64,000 nt of DNA from Bradyrhizobium sp. BR 10289 (GTDB lineage Bacteria; Pseudomonadota; Alphaproteobacteria; Rhizobiales; Xanthobacteraceae). Position 1 is the stretch's first letter. Every line of letters begins with the position of its first letter. The translations under genes and the position numbers were made by a program. The notes under the pieces are model-generated. The model did not search any database and was not told the origin of the DNA. It saw nothing but the letters and a program-made list of their open reading frames with translations. This document shows positions 20,700 through 29,354 of this stretch, piece after piece. The stretch spans positions 62,001 to 126,000 of the forward strand of contig NZ_JACOFR010000007.1 of NCBI RefSeq assembly GCF_019455385.1. The letters run 5' to 3'.

Positions 20700-22039
20700 G
20701 CTCGTCCGACATGAGCGCCGCCGAGGGCGACGTCAATCTGTCAGCGGAGCGGCGTGCGTTTGGAGAACGCCATCTCGATGCAGAGACGAAGAAACTGCTC
20801 GACGAGGACGAGCGCTGGTTCCTGCGGCAGTCGCTATCGACGCCCTGCCTGAACGTCGCCACCGCCGCCGAAGGCAGCCACATCGTCGATCTCCAGGGCC
20901 GGCGCATCCTCGACTTCCATGGCAACAGCGTGCATCAGGTCGGCTACGGTCATCCTCGCGTGGTCGCGGCCATCAAGGCGCAGCTCGACACCCTGCCCTT
21001 CTGCCCGCGCCGCTACACCAACAGATCCGCCATCGACCTCGCCCGCCGCCTTGCCGAACTGGCGCCCGGCCACTTGGAGAAAGTGTTGCTGGCCCCCAGC
21101 GGGTCGGCTGCCATCGGCATGGCGCTGAAGCTCGTCCGCTATGCCACGGGGCGACACAAGACCCTGTCGATGTGGGACGCTTTTCACGGCGCCAATCTCG
21201 ACGCGGTCTCGGTCGGCGGCGAAGCCCTGTTCCGGCGCGGCGCCGGCCCGCTGCTGCCGGGGACTGAGCACGTGCCGCCGCCGGGCCTTGCCCCGCGCTT
21301 CTTCGGAGAGGACGGCCGCGCGCATGAGCGCCTCGCCGACTACATCGATTATGTCCTGGAGGTGCAGGGCGACGTCGCCGCCGTGATCGCAGAACCGATG
21401 CGCTGGACCACGGTCGAGCTGCCGCCATCAGGCTTCTGGCCCCGCGTGCGCGCGAGCTGCGACCGGCATGGGGCGCTGCTGATCTTCGACGAGGTACCGA
21501 GCTGCCTCGGCCGCACCGGGACCATGTTCGTCTGCGAGCAGGCGGAAACCACGCCCGACATTCTCGTGCTCGGCAAGGGCCTCGGCGGCGGCATCATGCC
21601 GATGGCGGCCATCGTGGCGCGGGCCGATCTCGACGTGGTGCCCGAAGGAGCACTCGGCCACTACACCCACGAGAAGAGCCCGGTCGGCTGTGCGGCCGCG
21701 CTTGCCACGCTCGATGTGATCGCGGAGGAAGGGTTGCTTGCCACAGCGGGCGTCCTCGGCGCCCACGCTCTCGAGCGGCTGCGATCGATGGCAGAGCGAT
21801 CCCCCGTGATCTCCGAGGTGCGCGGCGCAGGCCTCTATCTCGGCGTCGAGATCGGCCGCCGTGACACGGTCGAAGCCAACGCGCGTGCGGAGCGCCTGCT
21901 GTACCGCTGCCTGGAAGCTGGCCTCAGCTTCAAGCTCGGCGGCGGCAACGTGGTCACGCTCTGCCCGCCGCTGACGATCTCGCGGGACGAGCTCGACCAG
22001 GCGCTGGATATTCTCGAAGGGGCGATGTCCGGCTTGTGA
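20696..22039 (+). CDS. pbfA: PLP-dependent (R)-1-hydroxy-2-aminoethylphosphonate ammonia-lyase (PbfA-like)
   Basis: A 447-residue class-III aminotransferase-fold protein. PLP features are APSGSAAIGMALKL for the phosphate, LIFDEVPSCLGRTG with the ring Asp, and LGKGLGGG with the Schiff-base lysine. The segments FLRQSLSTPCLNV, FHGNSVHQVGYGHP and LLPGTEHVPPP match what I remember of PbfA, which converts (R)-1-hydroxy-2-aminoethylphosphonate to phosphonoacetaldehyde and ammonia for PhnX. A true transaminase is the alternative. No PhnW-type class-V transaminase is in the operon. Last gene; a terminator follows. Confidence 0.78.
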   Translation: MSSSDMSAAEGDVNLSAERRAFGERHLDAETKKLLDEDERWFLRQSLSTPCLNVATAAEGSHIVDLQGRRILDFHGNSVHQVGYGHPRVVAAIKAQLDTLPFCPRRYTNRSAIDLARRLAELAPGHLEKVLLAPSGSAAIGMALKLVRYATGRHKTLSMWDAFHGANLDAVSVGGEALFRRGAGPLLPGTEHVPPPGLAPRFFGEDGRAHERLADYIDYVLEVQGDVAAVIAEPMRWTTVELPPSGFWPRVRASCDRHGALLIFDEVPSCLGRTGTMFVCEQAETTPDILVLGKGLGGGIMPMAAIVARADLDVVPEGALGHYTHEKSPVGCAAALATLDVIAEEGLLATAGVLGAHALERLRSMAERSPVISEVRGAGLYLGVEIGRRDTVEANARAERLLYRCLEAGLSFKLGGGNVVTLCPPLTISRDELDQALDILEGAMSGL

Positions 22040-22098
22040 GCGGGACGCGGCGCGCACGCTTCGTAACGCCGCGCTCCATCCGGACAACGACACCAAAG

Positions 22099-22142
22099 CA
22101 GAAAAGGCCCAGACGCCATGGGCGACCGGGCCTTTTCTTTTG
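22099..22142. terminator. Bidirectional terminator between pbfA and hpnG
   Basis: A hairpin AAAAGGCCC...GGGCCTTTT followed by CTTTT, lying between two convergent operons. The A-run on the left allows it to act on the minus strand after hpnG as well. Its right half repeats the hpnH terminator over 21 bases. Confidence 0.85.
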
Positions 22143-22160
22143 TTCGTTCGAAGACCCCGC

Positions 22161-22910
22161 TCAGGCCGCCTTCGACACCAGCGTCTCGCTCTCGATCAGC
22201 TCCGTCCCGATCAGATAGTCGCGGCAACCACGCAAGCTGCGCAGGGCGCGGTTGAAGTCGATGCCGGTCGAGACCAGCGCGTGGAGCGTCGCCGGATTGC
22301 GGACGATGCCGCGCAGGACGGCGGCGAGGTCGATCTGGCCGTTCGGCTTGATGGCGGCGCGGGCGATTGCCGGCAGCGCGCGATGGGCGGGGTCGCTGAT
22401 GACGCGGACCGCGGCGAAGGGCAGCCCGGCCTCGGCGGCATAGGCGGCCGCTATATGGCTCTCCATGTCGACGGCGGCGGCGCCGGTCTCCGAATGCAGC
22501 GCCGCCTTGCAGGCGCGCTTGGTGACCACTTCCTCGGCGCCGGCGAGGCTGCCGCGCACGACGCGGCGGCGGCCCGAGGTCAGGCGATCGATCAAATCGT
22601 CGCCGAGCGACAGGCCGGCGGCCCAGCGGGTGTCGCCGGCCAGCACCTCGGTCGCCAGCACGACGTCGCCGGAGCGCAGGGTCGGGTCGAGCCCGCCGGC
22701 CACGCCGAACGAGATCACGCCGCGAATCGATTCGGGATCTACCACCGTCAGCAGCGCCCTGAGCTGGGTCGGGCTGCTCGACGAACAAATGACGGCCATT
22801 CCAGGCCCTGCCGCAATGCGGGCCTCCTGAACCAGTCCGGTCACGATCAAGATTGGCCGCGGGTCGATGGCAGTACCCGCGGTAGCATAGTCCCCCGTCC
22901 CCAAAGTCAC
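22161..22910 (-). CDS. hpnG: Hopanoid-associated nucleosidase/phosphorylase HpnG
   Basis: Removes adenine from adenosylhopane made by HpnH, giving a ribosylhopane-type intermediate. Nucleoside-phosphorylase features are GVISFGVAGGLDP near residue 66 and AVDMESHIAAAYAAEAGLP, with the ribose-binding Met-Glu. The frame extends to 23057, but that part lies inside shc. GTG 22910 overlaps the shc stop by 4 bases (GTGA) and gives 249 residues beginning VTLGTGDYATAGT, a typical length. Final gene of hpnC-hpnD-hpnE-shc-hpnG. Confidence 0.88.
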   Translation of the reverse strand: MTLGTGDYATAGTAIDPRPILIVTGLVQEARIAAGPGMAVICSSSSPTQLRALLTVVDPESIRGVISFGVAGGLDPTLRSGDVVLATEVLAGDTRWAAGLSLGDDLIDRLTSGRRRVVRGSLAGAEEVVTKRACKAALHSETGAAAVDMESHIAAAYAAEAGLPFAAVRVISDPAHRALPAIARAAIKPNGQIDLAAVLRGIVRNPATLHALVSTGIDFNRALRSLRGCRDYLIGTELIESETLVSKAA

Positions 22911-24859
22911 ATTCCGACCCCTACCACCCTGCTGTTGGTGCTCCGCAAGTTCCGATACCGCGCCAATGCCCACAACGGAAAGAACTTCGGGTAACCGTGA
23001 TAACGCAGATAGAATACACGAGGAAAGCCCGTGGCGGTGTACCTCTGCTCGTCCCACAGTCCTTTTTTGTTCTGTGTTGCAATCAGGTACTCCACCCCGC
23101 GGGCGACGGCCGGGTGATCAACCTCGCCTGCCGCCATCAGGGCAAGCAAGGCCCATGCCGTTTGCGAAGCCGTCGAGGGGGCTGCCTCCCAGCCCTTGTA
23201 GTCCAGCCGGTAGCTAACGGCGTCCTCGCCCCAGCCGCCGTCCGGGTTCTGGATCGAGGCCAGCCAGGCGGCGGCCTTCCGGATCATGGGGTCGTCGTGG
23301 CGGACGCCAGCCATGTTGAGCGCGCACAGCACCGACCAGGTTCCATAGATGAAGTTCATGCCCCAGCGGCCGTACCAGGACCCTTCGGGGTGCTGGGTCT
23401 TGCGCAGATAGGCCACGCCGTTCGCCACATGCTTGCTGGTCTTTTCGGTCTCGCCGAGCTGGGCCAGCATCGAGATGCAGCGCGCGGTGACGTCCTCGGT
23501 CGGCGGATCGAGCAGCGCGCCATGATCGGAGAACGGGATGTTGTTCAGATAATATTCGAGATTGTTGACGTCGAAGGCCGCCCAGCCGCCGTCGTCGCTC
23601 TGCATGCCCTCGATCCACTCCCGGCCGCGATCGATCGCGGCATCGTAGGCGGCGACGCCGTGCTCGCGGCGCATGCGGTCCATCGACATCACCACGACGG
23701 CGGTGTCGTCGAGATCGGGGTAATAGGCATTGTTGTACTGGAACGCCCAGCCGCCCGGACGCACGTCGGGCCGCTTCAACGCCCAGTCGCCCTTCACCTC
23801 GAGCTCCTGCTTCGGGATCAGCCAGTCGAGACCCTGCTTGGCCGCCGGCACCGCCTTGTCACCGCCGGCTTCCAGCAGCGCATGCGCGGTCAGCGTCGTG
23901 TCCCAGACCGGCGAGACGCAAGGCTGGCAATAGGCTTCGTCGCCGTTGATCACCAGCAGCTTGTCGATGCCGCGCCGCGTGACCGCGCGCGGCGGATAGT
24001 TCTCGTCCTTGCCGAGCGCGTCATACATCATGACGATGTTGGCCATGGGCGGATAGATCGCGCCCATGCCGTCCTCGCCGTTGAGGCGCTCCTCGATGAA
24101 GGCAAGCGCCGCGTCGATCGCGCGCTTGCGCAGGCTCTTCGGGAACATCGGCTCGACCACGCGCAGGACACCATCGAGCGCGCGGAACAGTACGAACCAG
24201 GCCATGCTCTGGTGCGGCGCCTTGGCGGTCATGCCGATCGAGCGCGGATCCTGCAGGAACAATTCGTCGATCCCGACGCCCTTCGGGTTCTTCGCGCGCG
24301 GCTTCAGCGCGGCGATCACCATCAGCGGCACCATGGTGGTGCGCGCCCAGTAGGAGATCTTGTTGAGATGGAACGGCGACCAGAACGGCAGCAGCACAAT
24401 CTCGATCGGCAGCACCGGTACCGAGCGCCAGGTCATGACGCCGAAAGTCGCGAGCAGGAAGCGGGTGAAGACGTTGCTGTTGATGGCGCCGCCGCGGGCA
24501 TGGATCGCTTCGCGCGCACGCACCATGTGCGGCGCGTCCACGGAATCGCCGATCATCTTCAGCGCGAAGTAAGCCTTCACGCTGGCGCTCATGTCGAACT
24601 CGCCGTCATGCACGAGCGGCCAGCCGCCATGGGCGCCCTGCACGCGGCGCAGGTAGTTGCCGATCTTGGCCTCGAGCGCGACGTCGACCGGCTCGGCGAG
24701 ATAATGGCGCAGCAGGATGTACTCGGCGGGAATGGTGCAGTCGGCCTCGAGCTCGAACACCCAATGGCCGTCGGATTGCTGGAAGTCGAGGACGCCCTGC
24801 GTGGCTGAGGCAATGCTCGATTCCAAAGCTTCGCGGCTGGTCGCGGTCACGGAATCCAT
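22907..24859 (-). CDS. shc: Squalene-hopene cyclase
   Basis: A 650-residue membrane-associated triterpene cyclase that turns squalene into hopene and hopanol. The catalytic acid motif DxDD is present as YPDLDDTAVVVMSMDR near residue 375. Several QW repeats are visible, such as GVLDFQQSDGHWVFE near the N-terminus and PDGGWGEDAVSY and KKGLWDEQRYT in the C-terminal part, and GSWYGRWGMNFIYGTWS is the conserved central segment. ATG 24859 gives the expected length. It follows hpnE by 50 bases and is coupled to hpnG. Also named hpnF. Confidence 0.97.
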   Translation of the reverse strand: MDSVTATSREALESSIASATQGVLDFQQSDGHWVFELEADCTIPAEYILLRHYLAEPVDVALEAKIGNYLRRVQGAHGGWPLVHDGEFDMSASVKAYFALKMIGDSVDAPHMVRAREAIHARGGAINSNVFTRFLLATFGVMTWRSVPVLPIEIVLLPFWSPFHLNKISYWARTTMVPLMVIAALKPRAKNPKGVGIDELFLQDPRSIGMTAKAPHQSMAWFVLFRALDGVLRVVEPMFPKSLRKRAIDAALAFIEERLNGEDGMGAIYPPMANIVMMYDALGKDENYPPRAVTRRGIDKLLVINGDEAYCQPCVSPVWDTTLTAHALLEAGGDKAVPAAKQGLDWLIPKQELEVKGDWALKRPDVRPGGWAFQYNNAYYPDLDDTAVVVMSMDRMRREHGVAAYDAAIDRGREWIEGMQSDDGGWAAFDVNNLEYYLNNIPFSDHGALLDPPTEDVTARCISMLAQLGETEKTSKHVANGVAYLRKTQHPEGSWYGRWGMNFIYGTWSVLCALNMAGVRHDDPMIRKAAAWLASIQNPDGGWGEDAVSYRLDYKGWEAAPSTASQTAWALLALMAAGEVDHPAVARGVEYLIATQNKKGLWDEQRYTATGFPRVFYLRYHGYPKFFPLWALARYRNLRSTNSRVVGVGM

Positions 24860-24909
24860 GTCGCTCGATTGCTCCGAGTATCGATTGAAATTGAACGGGA
24901 CATTGCCCG

Positions 24910-26166
24910 TCAGGGCCGCTTTGCAGCCAAAACCAGATCGGCGGCACGATCACCCGACCGGACCGATCCTTCGATCGTTGCCGGCAATCCCGTAGCAGTC
25001 CAGTCGCCGGCAAGAAACAGGTTTTTCAGCGTAGTGACCGGCCCCGGACGCAGGGCATTCTGAGCCGGCGTGGCGGCAAAAGTCGCACGGCGCTCGCGCA
25101 CGATCTGCCAGGGAGGAAGCTCCCCGGAGACGCCGCCGGCCTTGCAGACATCGTTCCAGATCGCCTGCGCCAGTTCCTCACGCGGCATGTCGACGAGACG
25201 GTCGCCATTGCTGATGGTGACGGAGAGCCGGTTCGGAAACGCGAACAACCATTCCACCACGCCGCCGATGACGCCGAGGATCGGCGCCGAGCCCGGCGGC
25301 GGCTCGATGCGGAAATGCGCATTCACGATGGCGCGGAATTCGGTCGGGCCTTTCAAGCCCGGCAGCAAGCTCGTCGCCGCGCGCGGCGGCACCGCCATCA
25401 CGACGACATCGCCGTCGGCGAGCTGGATCACATCCTCGCCGCCAAAGTTCAGCGCGCTGGCCTTGCCGTCATTGGTGGCGAACGAGCGCAGCTCATGGCC
25501 GAGCTGAACCGTGTGACCACGATCCTGCAAAAACTTAACGGCCGGCTCGATCAACACGGCGCTGAGACCATCGCGCGCGATCAGCGGGCGGCACGCCTGC
25601 CCGCCCGCAAGCAGCGTTTCGCGCACGATGGCGCCGGCAAGTCCGGCCGAGCCTTCCGGCGGATCGACGTTGAGCGCGGCGAGCAGCAGCGGCTGCACCA
25701 GGCGCTGATAGAGCACGCCCTCGCAAGGAATGGACTTGCCGACCAGCGTCTGCTCCGACGCCCAGATCAGCGGCGCCAGTTTCAGATAATCGGCGAGACC
25801 CGTATCGGGAACGCGGCGGCCCTCGTCGAACACCCAGGTCGGCAACCTCCCGGCGCCGAGATCGATCTGCCAGCGCTGCCCGGTCTTGATGTCCACGAAG
25901 GGAAACTGTGCGCTGTCGGGGCCGACGAGGCCCGCCTCGGTGCCGATCGCGCGCGCATAGGCGCGCGCGTGGCTGTTGCCCGACAGCAGCAGATGGTTGC
26001 CGTTGTCGATGGTGAGACCGGTCGCGCCGTCGAAATAGGAGCGGCAGCGTCCGCCGGCCTGATGCGTCGCCTCGTGCACGGCGACCTTGAAGCCGGCATT
26101 GGCGAGCCGCACGGCGGCGGAGAGGCCGGAAATTCCGGCACCGATGATGTGAGCTGTGTTTTGCAT
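24910..26166 (-). CDS. hpnE: Hydroxysqualene dehydroxylase HpnE
   Basis: A FAD-dependent enzyme that reduces hydroxysqualene to squalene, the third step of the HpnCDE route. The N-terminal motif HIIGAGISGLSAAVRLANAG binds FAD, and FLAGDWTATGLPATIEGSVR near the C-terminus is the usual amine-oxidase-type closing motif. The frame extends upstream to 26388 but that part overlaps hpnD. ATG 26166 (MQNTAHIIGAG) shares one base with the hpnD stop, giving 418 residues. Confidence 0.93.
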   Translation of the reverse strand: MQNTAHIIGAGISGLSAAVRLANAGFKVAVHEATHQAGGRCRSYFDGATGLTIDNGNHLLLSGNSHARAYARAIGTEAGLVGPDSAQFPFVDIKTGQRWQIDLGAGRLPTWVFDEGRRVPDTGLADYLKLAPLIWASEQTLVGKSIPCEGVLYQRLVQPLLLAALNVDPPEGSAGLAGAIVRETLLAGGQACRPLIARDGLSAVLIEPAVKFLQDRGHTVQLGHELRSFATNDGKASALNFGGEDVIQLADGDVVVMAVPPRAATSLLPGLKGPTEFRAIVNAHFRIEPPPGSAPILGVIGGVVEWLFAFPNRLSVTISNGDRLVDMPREELAQAIWNDVCKAGGVSGELPPWQIVRERRATFAATPAQNALRPGPVTTLKNLFLAGDWTATGLPATIEGSVRSGDRAADLVLAAKRP

Positions 26167-27005
26167 CAGATGAAAGCGTAACGGAGCAGGATCAGGATGC
26201 GTGTGACTTTCGACACACGCACCGGCTCGCGCGGCGCGTTGAAACCGCGCGCGATCAGGAGGTCCAAAATGGAATGATAGTACTTCGACATGATCCGCGG
26301 GGCGCGCACGGCACGGCGCCTGTTGCGGTTCATGATCTCGTCCGACTTCTCGAAATGCGTCTTGGCCCGCTGCGCCAGCGGCATGCAAACCTTCGGCAGC
26401 GCGCGCTCGGCGATGACGCGGTTCGGATCATCAGAGGTGATGCCGGCATGCAGCAGCGCCTCGCGCGGCAGATAGAGCCGGCCGAGGCCCGCATCCTCGT
26501 CGATGTCGCGCAGGATGTTGGTGAGCTGAAGTGCCCGGCCGAGATGGTAGGCAAGCTGGATGCCGTCATCCTCCGGCAGGCCGAACACGCGCACCGACAG
26601 CCGTCCGACGGCGCTGGCGACACGGTCGCAATAGAGATCCAGCGTCGCCATGTCGGGCGCGCGGATGTCCTGCGGCACGTCCATCTCCATGCCGTCGACG
26701 ATGGCGAGGAAATCCTCGCGCTTGAGGCCGAAGGTCTTCACCGAGCCGGCATAGTCCTTCAGCCGCGGCGGCGGGTTGCCCTGGTACAACGCGTCGATGT
26801 CGTGGCGCCATTGCTGGAGCGCGGCGAGACGCTCGTCGCGCGGGCCGTCGGAATCGGCGATATCGTCGACCTGGCGGCAGAAGCTGTAGATCTGGAACAT
26901 GGCTTCGCGCTGGTCATGCGGCAGGATGCGCATCGCAGCGTAAAAGGAGCTGTTCGATGCAGTCGAGCCGTAATTGGCGCTGGGCGAGGTCGCCTCAAGC
27001 GTCAT
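26166..27005 (-). CDS. hpnD: Presqualene diphosphate synthase HpnD
   Basis: A 279-residue trans-prenyltransferase that condenses two farnesyl diphosphates to presqualene diphosphate. The first Asp-rich motif is FCRQVDDIADSDGPRDER near residue 45, and the second region QLTNILRDIDEDAGLGR is near residue 165. YLPREALLHAGI is a family signature. It overlaps the 3' end of hpnC by 11 bases and abuts hpnE. It is assigned HpnD rather than HpnC from the second gene's position and the N-terminal form SSFYAAMRILPHDQREAM. Confidence 0.93.
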   Translation of the reverse strand: MTLEATSPSANYGSTASNSSFYAAMRILPHDQREAMFQIYSFCRQVDDIADSDGPRDERLAALQQWRHDIDALYQGNPPPRLKDYAGSVKTFGLKREDFLAIVDGMEMDVPQDIRAPDMATLDLYCDRVASAVGRLSVRVFGLPEDDGIQLAYHLGRALQLTNILRDIDEDAGLGRLYLPREALLHAGITSDDPNRVIAERALPKVCMPLAQRAKTHFEKSDEIMNRNRRRAVRAPRIMSKYYHSILDLLIARGFNAPREPVRVSKVTRILILLRYAFI

Positions 27006-27879
27006 GGGCAGTCCCCGGTCTGGAAATGGCCTTGCGTCCGATCGCGCGGCGGCCGACTTCGCCGATCATGCCGGCGAGGCTGAAGATGAGAAGCTCGAAC
27101 TTGTTCAGGTGCACACGCTCGCGCAGCGGATCGCGCACCTTCAAGAGGCGCACGATGCGGTCGGCATAGGCCTGGATCACGGCGACGTCGACGCCGAGGC
27201 GGACATCACGGATCTCCGCAGCCAGCGACCTGCCCTCGCCCAGCAGCGCTTCGTTGCGCGCGGCGAGACCGTGCAGGCAGGCCAGCATCGCCGGCGGCGC
27301 CTCCGTCAACCCGAGCTGCTCGACCGAGGCGCCGTGCGCTGCCAGCGCATCGCGCGGCAAATAGACACGGTTGAGCTCGCGAAAGTCCTTGCCGCAGTCC
27401 TGGAGGTGGTTGTTGATCTGGAGGCCCGCGCAGAGCGCATCCGACGCAGTCCAGGTCGAGGTCGCCTCGCCATGGACGTCGAGCATGAAGCGGCCGACCG
27501 GCATCGCCGAGTAGCGGCAATAATGGATGACCTCGTCCCAGGTCTCGTAGCGCAACTTGGTCACGTCCATGCGGAACGCGATCAGCACGTCGAGCGCATG
27601 GCGCGGCGCCATGCCGCGCTCGGCCAGCGCACGACGCAAAGAGACGGCCTCGGCCTGGGTATCGCCCTTGCCGAGCAGTTCCGCCTCGAGCAAGTCGAGA
27701 TAGCGCAGCTTCTCGTCGGCCGGCAGGCTCGCGTGATCGGCGATGTCGTCGGCGGTGCGGACGAAATTGTAATAGGCCAGGATCAGCGCGCGATGACGCG
27801 GATGAATGATCCAGGATGCGACGGGAAAATTCTCGTCGCGGTCACCCTTGCCGGATCGCAATTCGCTCGCAGAGGTCAT
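26995..27879 (-). CDS. hpnC: Hydroxysqualene synthase HpnC
   Basis: A 294-residue squalene/phytoene-synthase-fold enzyme that converts presqualene diphosphate to hydroxysqualene. Motifs are YYNFVRTADDIADHASLP near residue 38 and GLQINNHLQDCGKDFRELNR near residue 165, where the second Asp-rich motif is altered (QDCGKD) as in HpnC proteins. The frame is open to 27990, but ATG 27879 (MTSASELRSGKGDRDENFP) matches the usual start. First gene of the minus-strand hopanoid operon; the promoter should lie in 27880-28028. Confidence 0.92.
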   Translation of the reverse strand: MTSASELRSGKGDRDENFPVASWIIHPRHRALILAYYNFVRTADDIADHASLPADEKLRYLDLLEAELLGKGDTQAEAVSLRRALAERGMAPRHALDVLIAFRMDVTKLRYETWDEVIHYCRYSAMPVGRFMLDVHGEATSTWTASDALCAGLQINNHLQDCGKDFRELNRVYLPRDALAAHGASVEQLGLTEAPPAMLACLHGLAARNEALLGEGRSLAAEIRDVRLGVDVAVIQAYADRIVRLLKVRDPLRERVHLNKFELLIFSLAGMIGEVGRRAIGRKAISRPGTAHDA

Positions 27880-28028
27880 CGAGGGCTGGTTTACAATCGT
27901 TTGGACAGGAAGGGCTTTTTTCGCCCACACGGGCTTGCACCGGCGCTGCGGCCGCGGCCCCCATATAGGGGAATACGGCCGCAAAACCAATCCTGTCTCG
28001 CGATGGCAGCCCTTCCAAAACCGGCCCG

Positions 28029-28053
28029 AAAAGGCGGCCTCAGGACCGCCTTT
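28029..28053 (-). terminator. Terminator after the small Cys-rich protein gene
   Basis: An 8-base perfect stem AAAGGCGG / CCGCCTTT with an 8-base loop, followed on the minus strand by a T-run (TTTTC). It separates the small upstream gene from the hpnC operon. Confidence 0.8.
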
Positions 28054-28071
28054 GTGGGCCAGTGGCCGAGC

Positions 28072-28305
28072 TTACTGGTTGTGGTTCTTGAGGACCTGGT
28101 CGCAAGCCTGCGAGATCTTGGGCCGGTTCTCTTTGAGGCAGGCGAGGATGGTGAAATCGCCCTGGTCGATCACGGGACGGCAGAACTTCTGCACGTCGCG
28201 CGTGCAGGCCTTCTGCTCGGCGTCCGTGCCGCGCCCTGCCTGGGCGAATGCCGCGGTCGAAAGGGTTGCCGACAGCAGGGTGAGAGCGACAAGAAGCTTA
28301 CGCAT
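28072..28305 (-). CDS. Small secreted Cys-rich repeat protein
   Basis: A 77-residue protein with a clear signal peptide (MRKLLVALTLLSATLSTAAF, cleavage near AFAQAG). The mature part has four cysteines in the spacing ACTRDVQKFC...ACLKENRPKISQAC, which resembles the cysteine-rich GLG1/FGFR-type repeat found in small alphaproteobacterial secreted proteins. Function is unknown. It lies upstream of hpnC on the same strand but is separated from it by a terminator. Confidence 0.75.
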   Translation of the reverse strand: MRKLLVALTLLSATLSTAAFAQAGRGTDAEQKACTRDVQKFCRPVIDQGDFTILACLKENRPKISQACDQVLKNHNQ

Positions 28306-28761
28306 TGTATTCCTTCATTCTGACGGCAGAATCGCACCAATCCCGGACTGCACAGGGCGGACAACGGGAACGGATTGTTCTGATGGCAAGTGCCGCAGGA
28401 GGCGCGGCCTTTCGAGAAGGCACAAGCACCGGTAAATGCGGCCAAATTGGCGCCGCGCCCACCAAATCAGGTCTTCCCTGCGCCTTCATTGGCAGATGTA
28501 AGAGGTTGATACTACGTCATAATTCAGACACTGCGCATTTTACCGCAGGGCTGTTGCAGCGCTGCACCTCTTCCCCCGCCGTTTCGGCCGGAAATGTGCC
28601 GAAACACGGCCATTCGCCGGATCCGGGCATGGCGCGGGCACTCGTGAACCGCCGTCTCTGGCGATGGGGCGTTGAACCTGACACAGGCTCGGAGCACTAA
28701 ACTTTCGATGTGGCGAGACGTTCATCTTCAGCGGACGTCATTCCAAAACGGGATATTTGTG
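28306..28761. other. Gene-free stretch between divergent secreted proteins
   Basis: About 450 bases between two divergent small secreted-protein genes. It must hold their promoters. It becomes more AT-rich around 28500-28545. Several short frames cross it, but none has a credible start, composition or family. No hairpin, repeat or RNA structure was recognised. Confidence 0.4.
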
Positions 28762-29259
28762 ATGAATTTTTTCGGGCGATCTGGACAGGCGATCAAGGCG
28801 GCCGGCGTTGGGGCTGCGCTGCTCTTCTCGGTTTCGGTAAGCCACGCTCAGTCGTCCGGACCGTTTGCCGGCTTCGACGGCGCATGGACCGGCACCGGCA
28901 CGGTGTCGCTGTCCGATGGTTCGACCGAACGCATCCGCTGCAAGGCGGACTACAAGGTCGCGGGCAGCGGCCTCGCGCTCAAGCAGGCGCTGCATTGCGC
29001 CTCCGACAGTTACAAGTTCGACCTCACCAGCGACGTGACCAGTCAGGGCGAGCGGATCTCGGGCAATTGGAGCGAGACCAACCGCAACATCTTCGGCAAT
29101 CTGCAGGGCACCGCCGGCGGTGGCCAGATCGAGGTGTTCGTCGAGGCCAACGGCTTCGCGGCCAATCTGTCGCTGCGCACCAACGGCACCAAGCAGACCG
29201 TGCAGATCTCATCCAAGGGCGAGATCCGCGGCGTCAACATCACGATGACGAAGGGCTGA
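28762..29259 (+). CDS. Hypothetical secreted beta-rich protein
   Basis: A 165-residue protein from ATG 28762 with a signal peptide ending near VSVSHAQSSG. The mature part opens with FAGFDGAWTGTGTVSLSDG and continues with alternating polar/hydrophobic strands (RIRCKADYKVAGSGLALKQ, ISGNWSETNRN), suggesting a small beta barrel of lipocalin or similar type. Two cysteines (RCKAD, HCASD) could form a disulfide. No named family. The frame opens at 28672 but the signal peptide supports ATG 28762. A terminator follows. Confidence 0.75.
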   Translation: MNFFGRSGQAIKAAGVGAALLFSVSVSHAQSSGPFAGFDGAWTGTGTVSLSDGSTERIRCKADYKVAGSGLALKQALHCASDSYKFDLTSDVTSQGERISGNWSETNRNIFGNLQGTAGGGQIEVFVEANGFAANLSLRTNGTKQTVQISSKGEIRGVNITMTKG

Positions 29260-29295
29260 CGCCCGTCGCACTTCAGACATACGCTTCAAGACAAG

Positions 29296-29322
29296 ACCCC
29301 GGTTCTGGCGAACCGGGGTTTT
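29296..29322 (+). terminator. Terminator after the secreted protein gene
   Basis: A perfect 9-base stem ACCCCGGTT / AACCGGGGT with a 6-base loop and a TTTT tail, 36 bases after the stop of the secreted protein gene. The convergent MMPL gene ends at 29355. Confidence 0.9.
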
Positions 29323-29354
29323 CCATTTGGTGCCTGTGAGCGCGTCGAAGCCGC

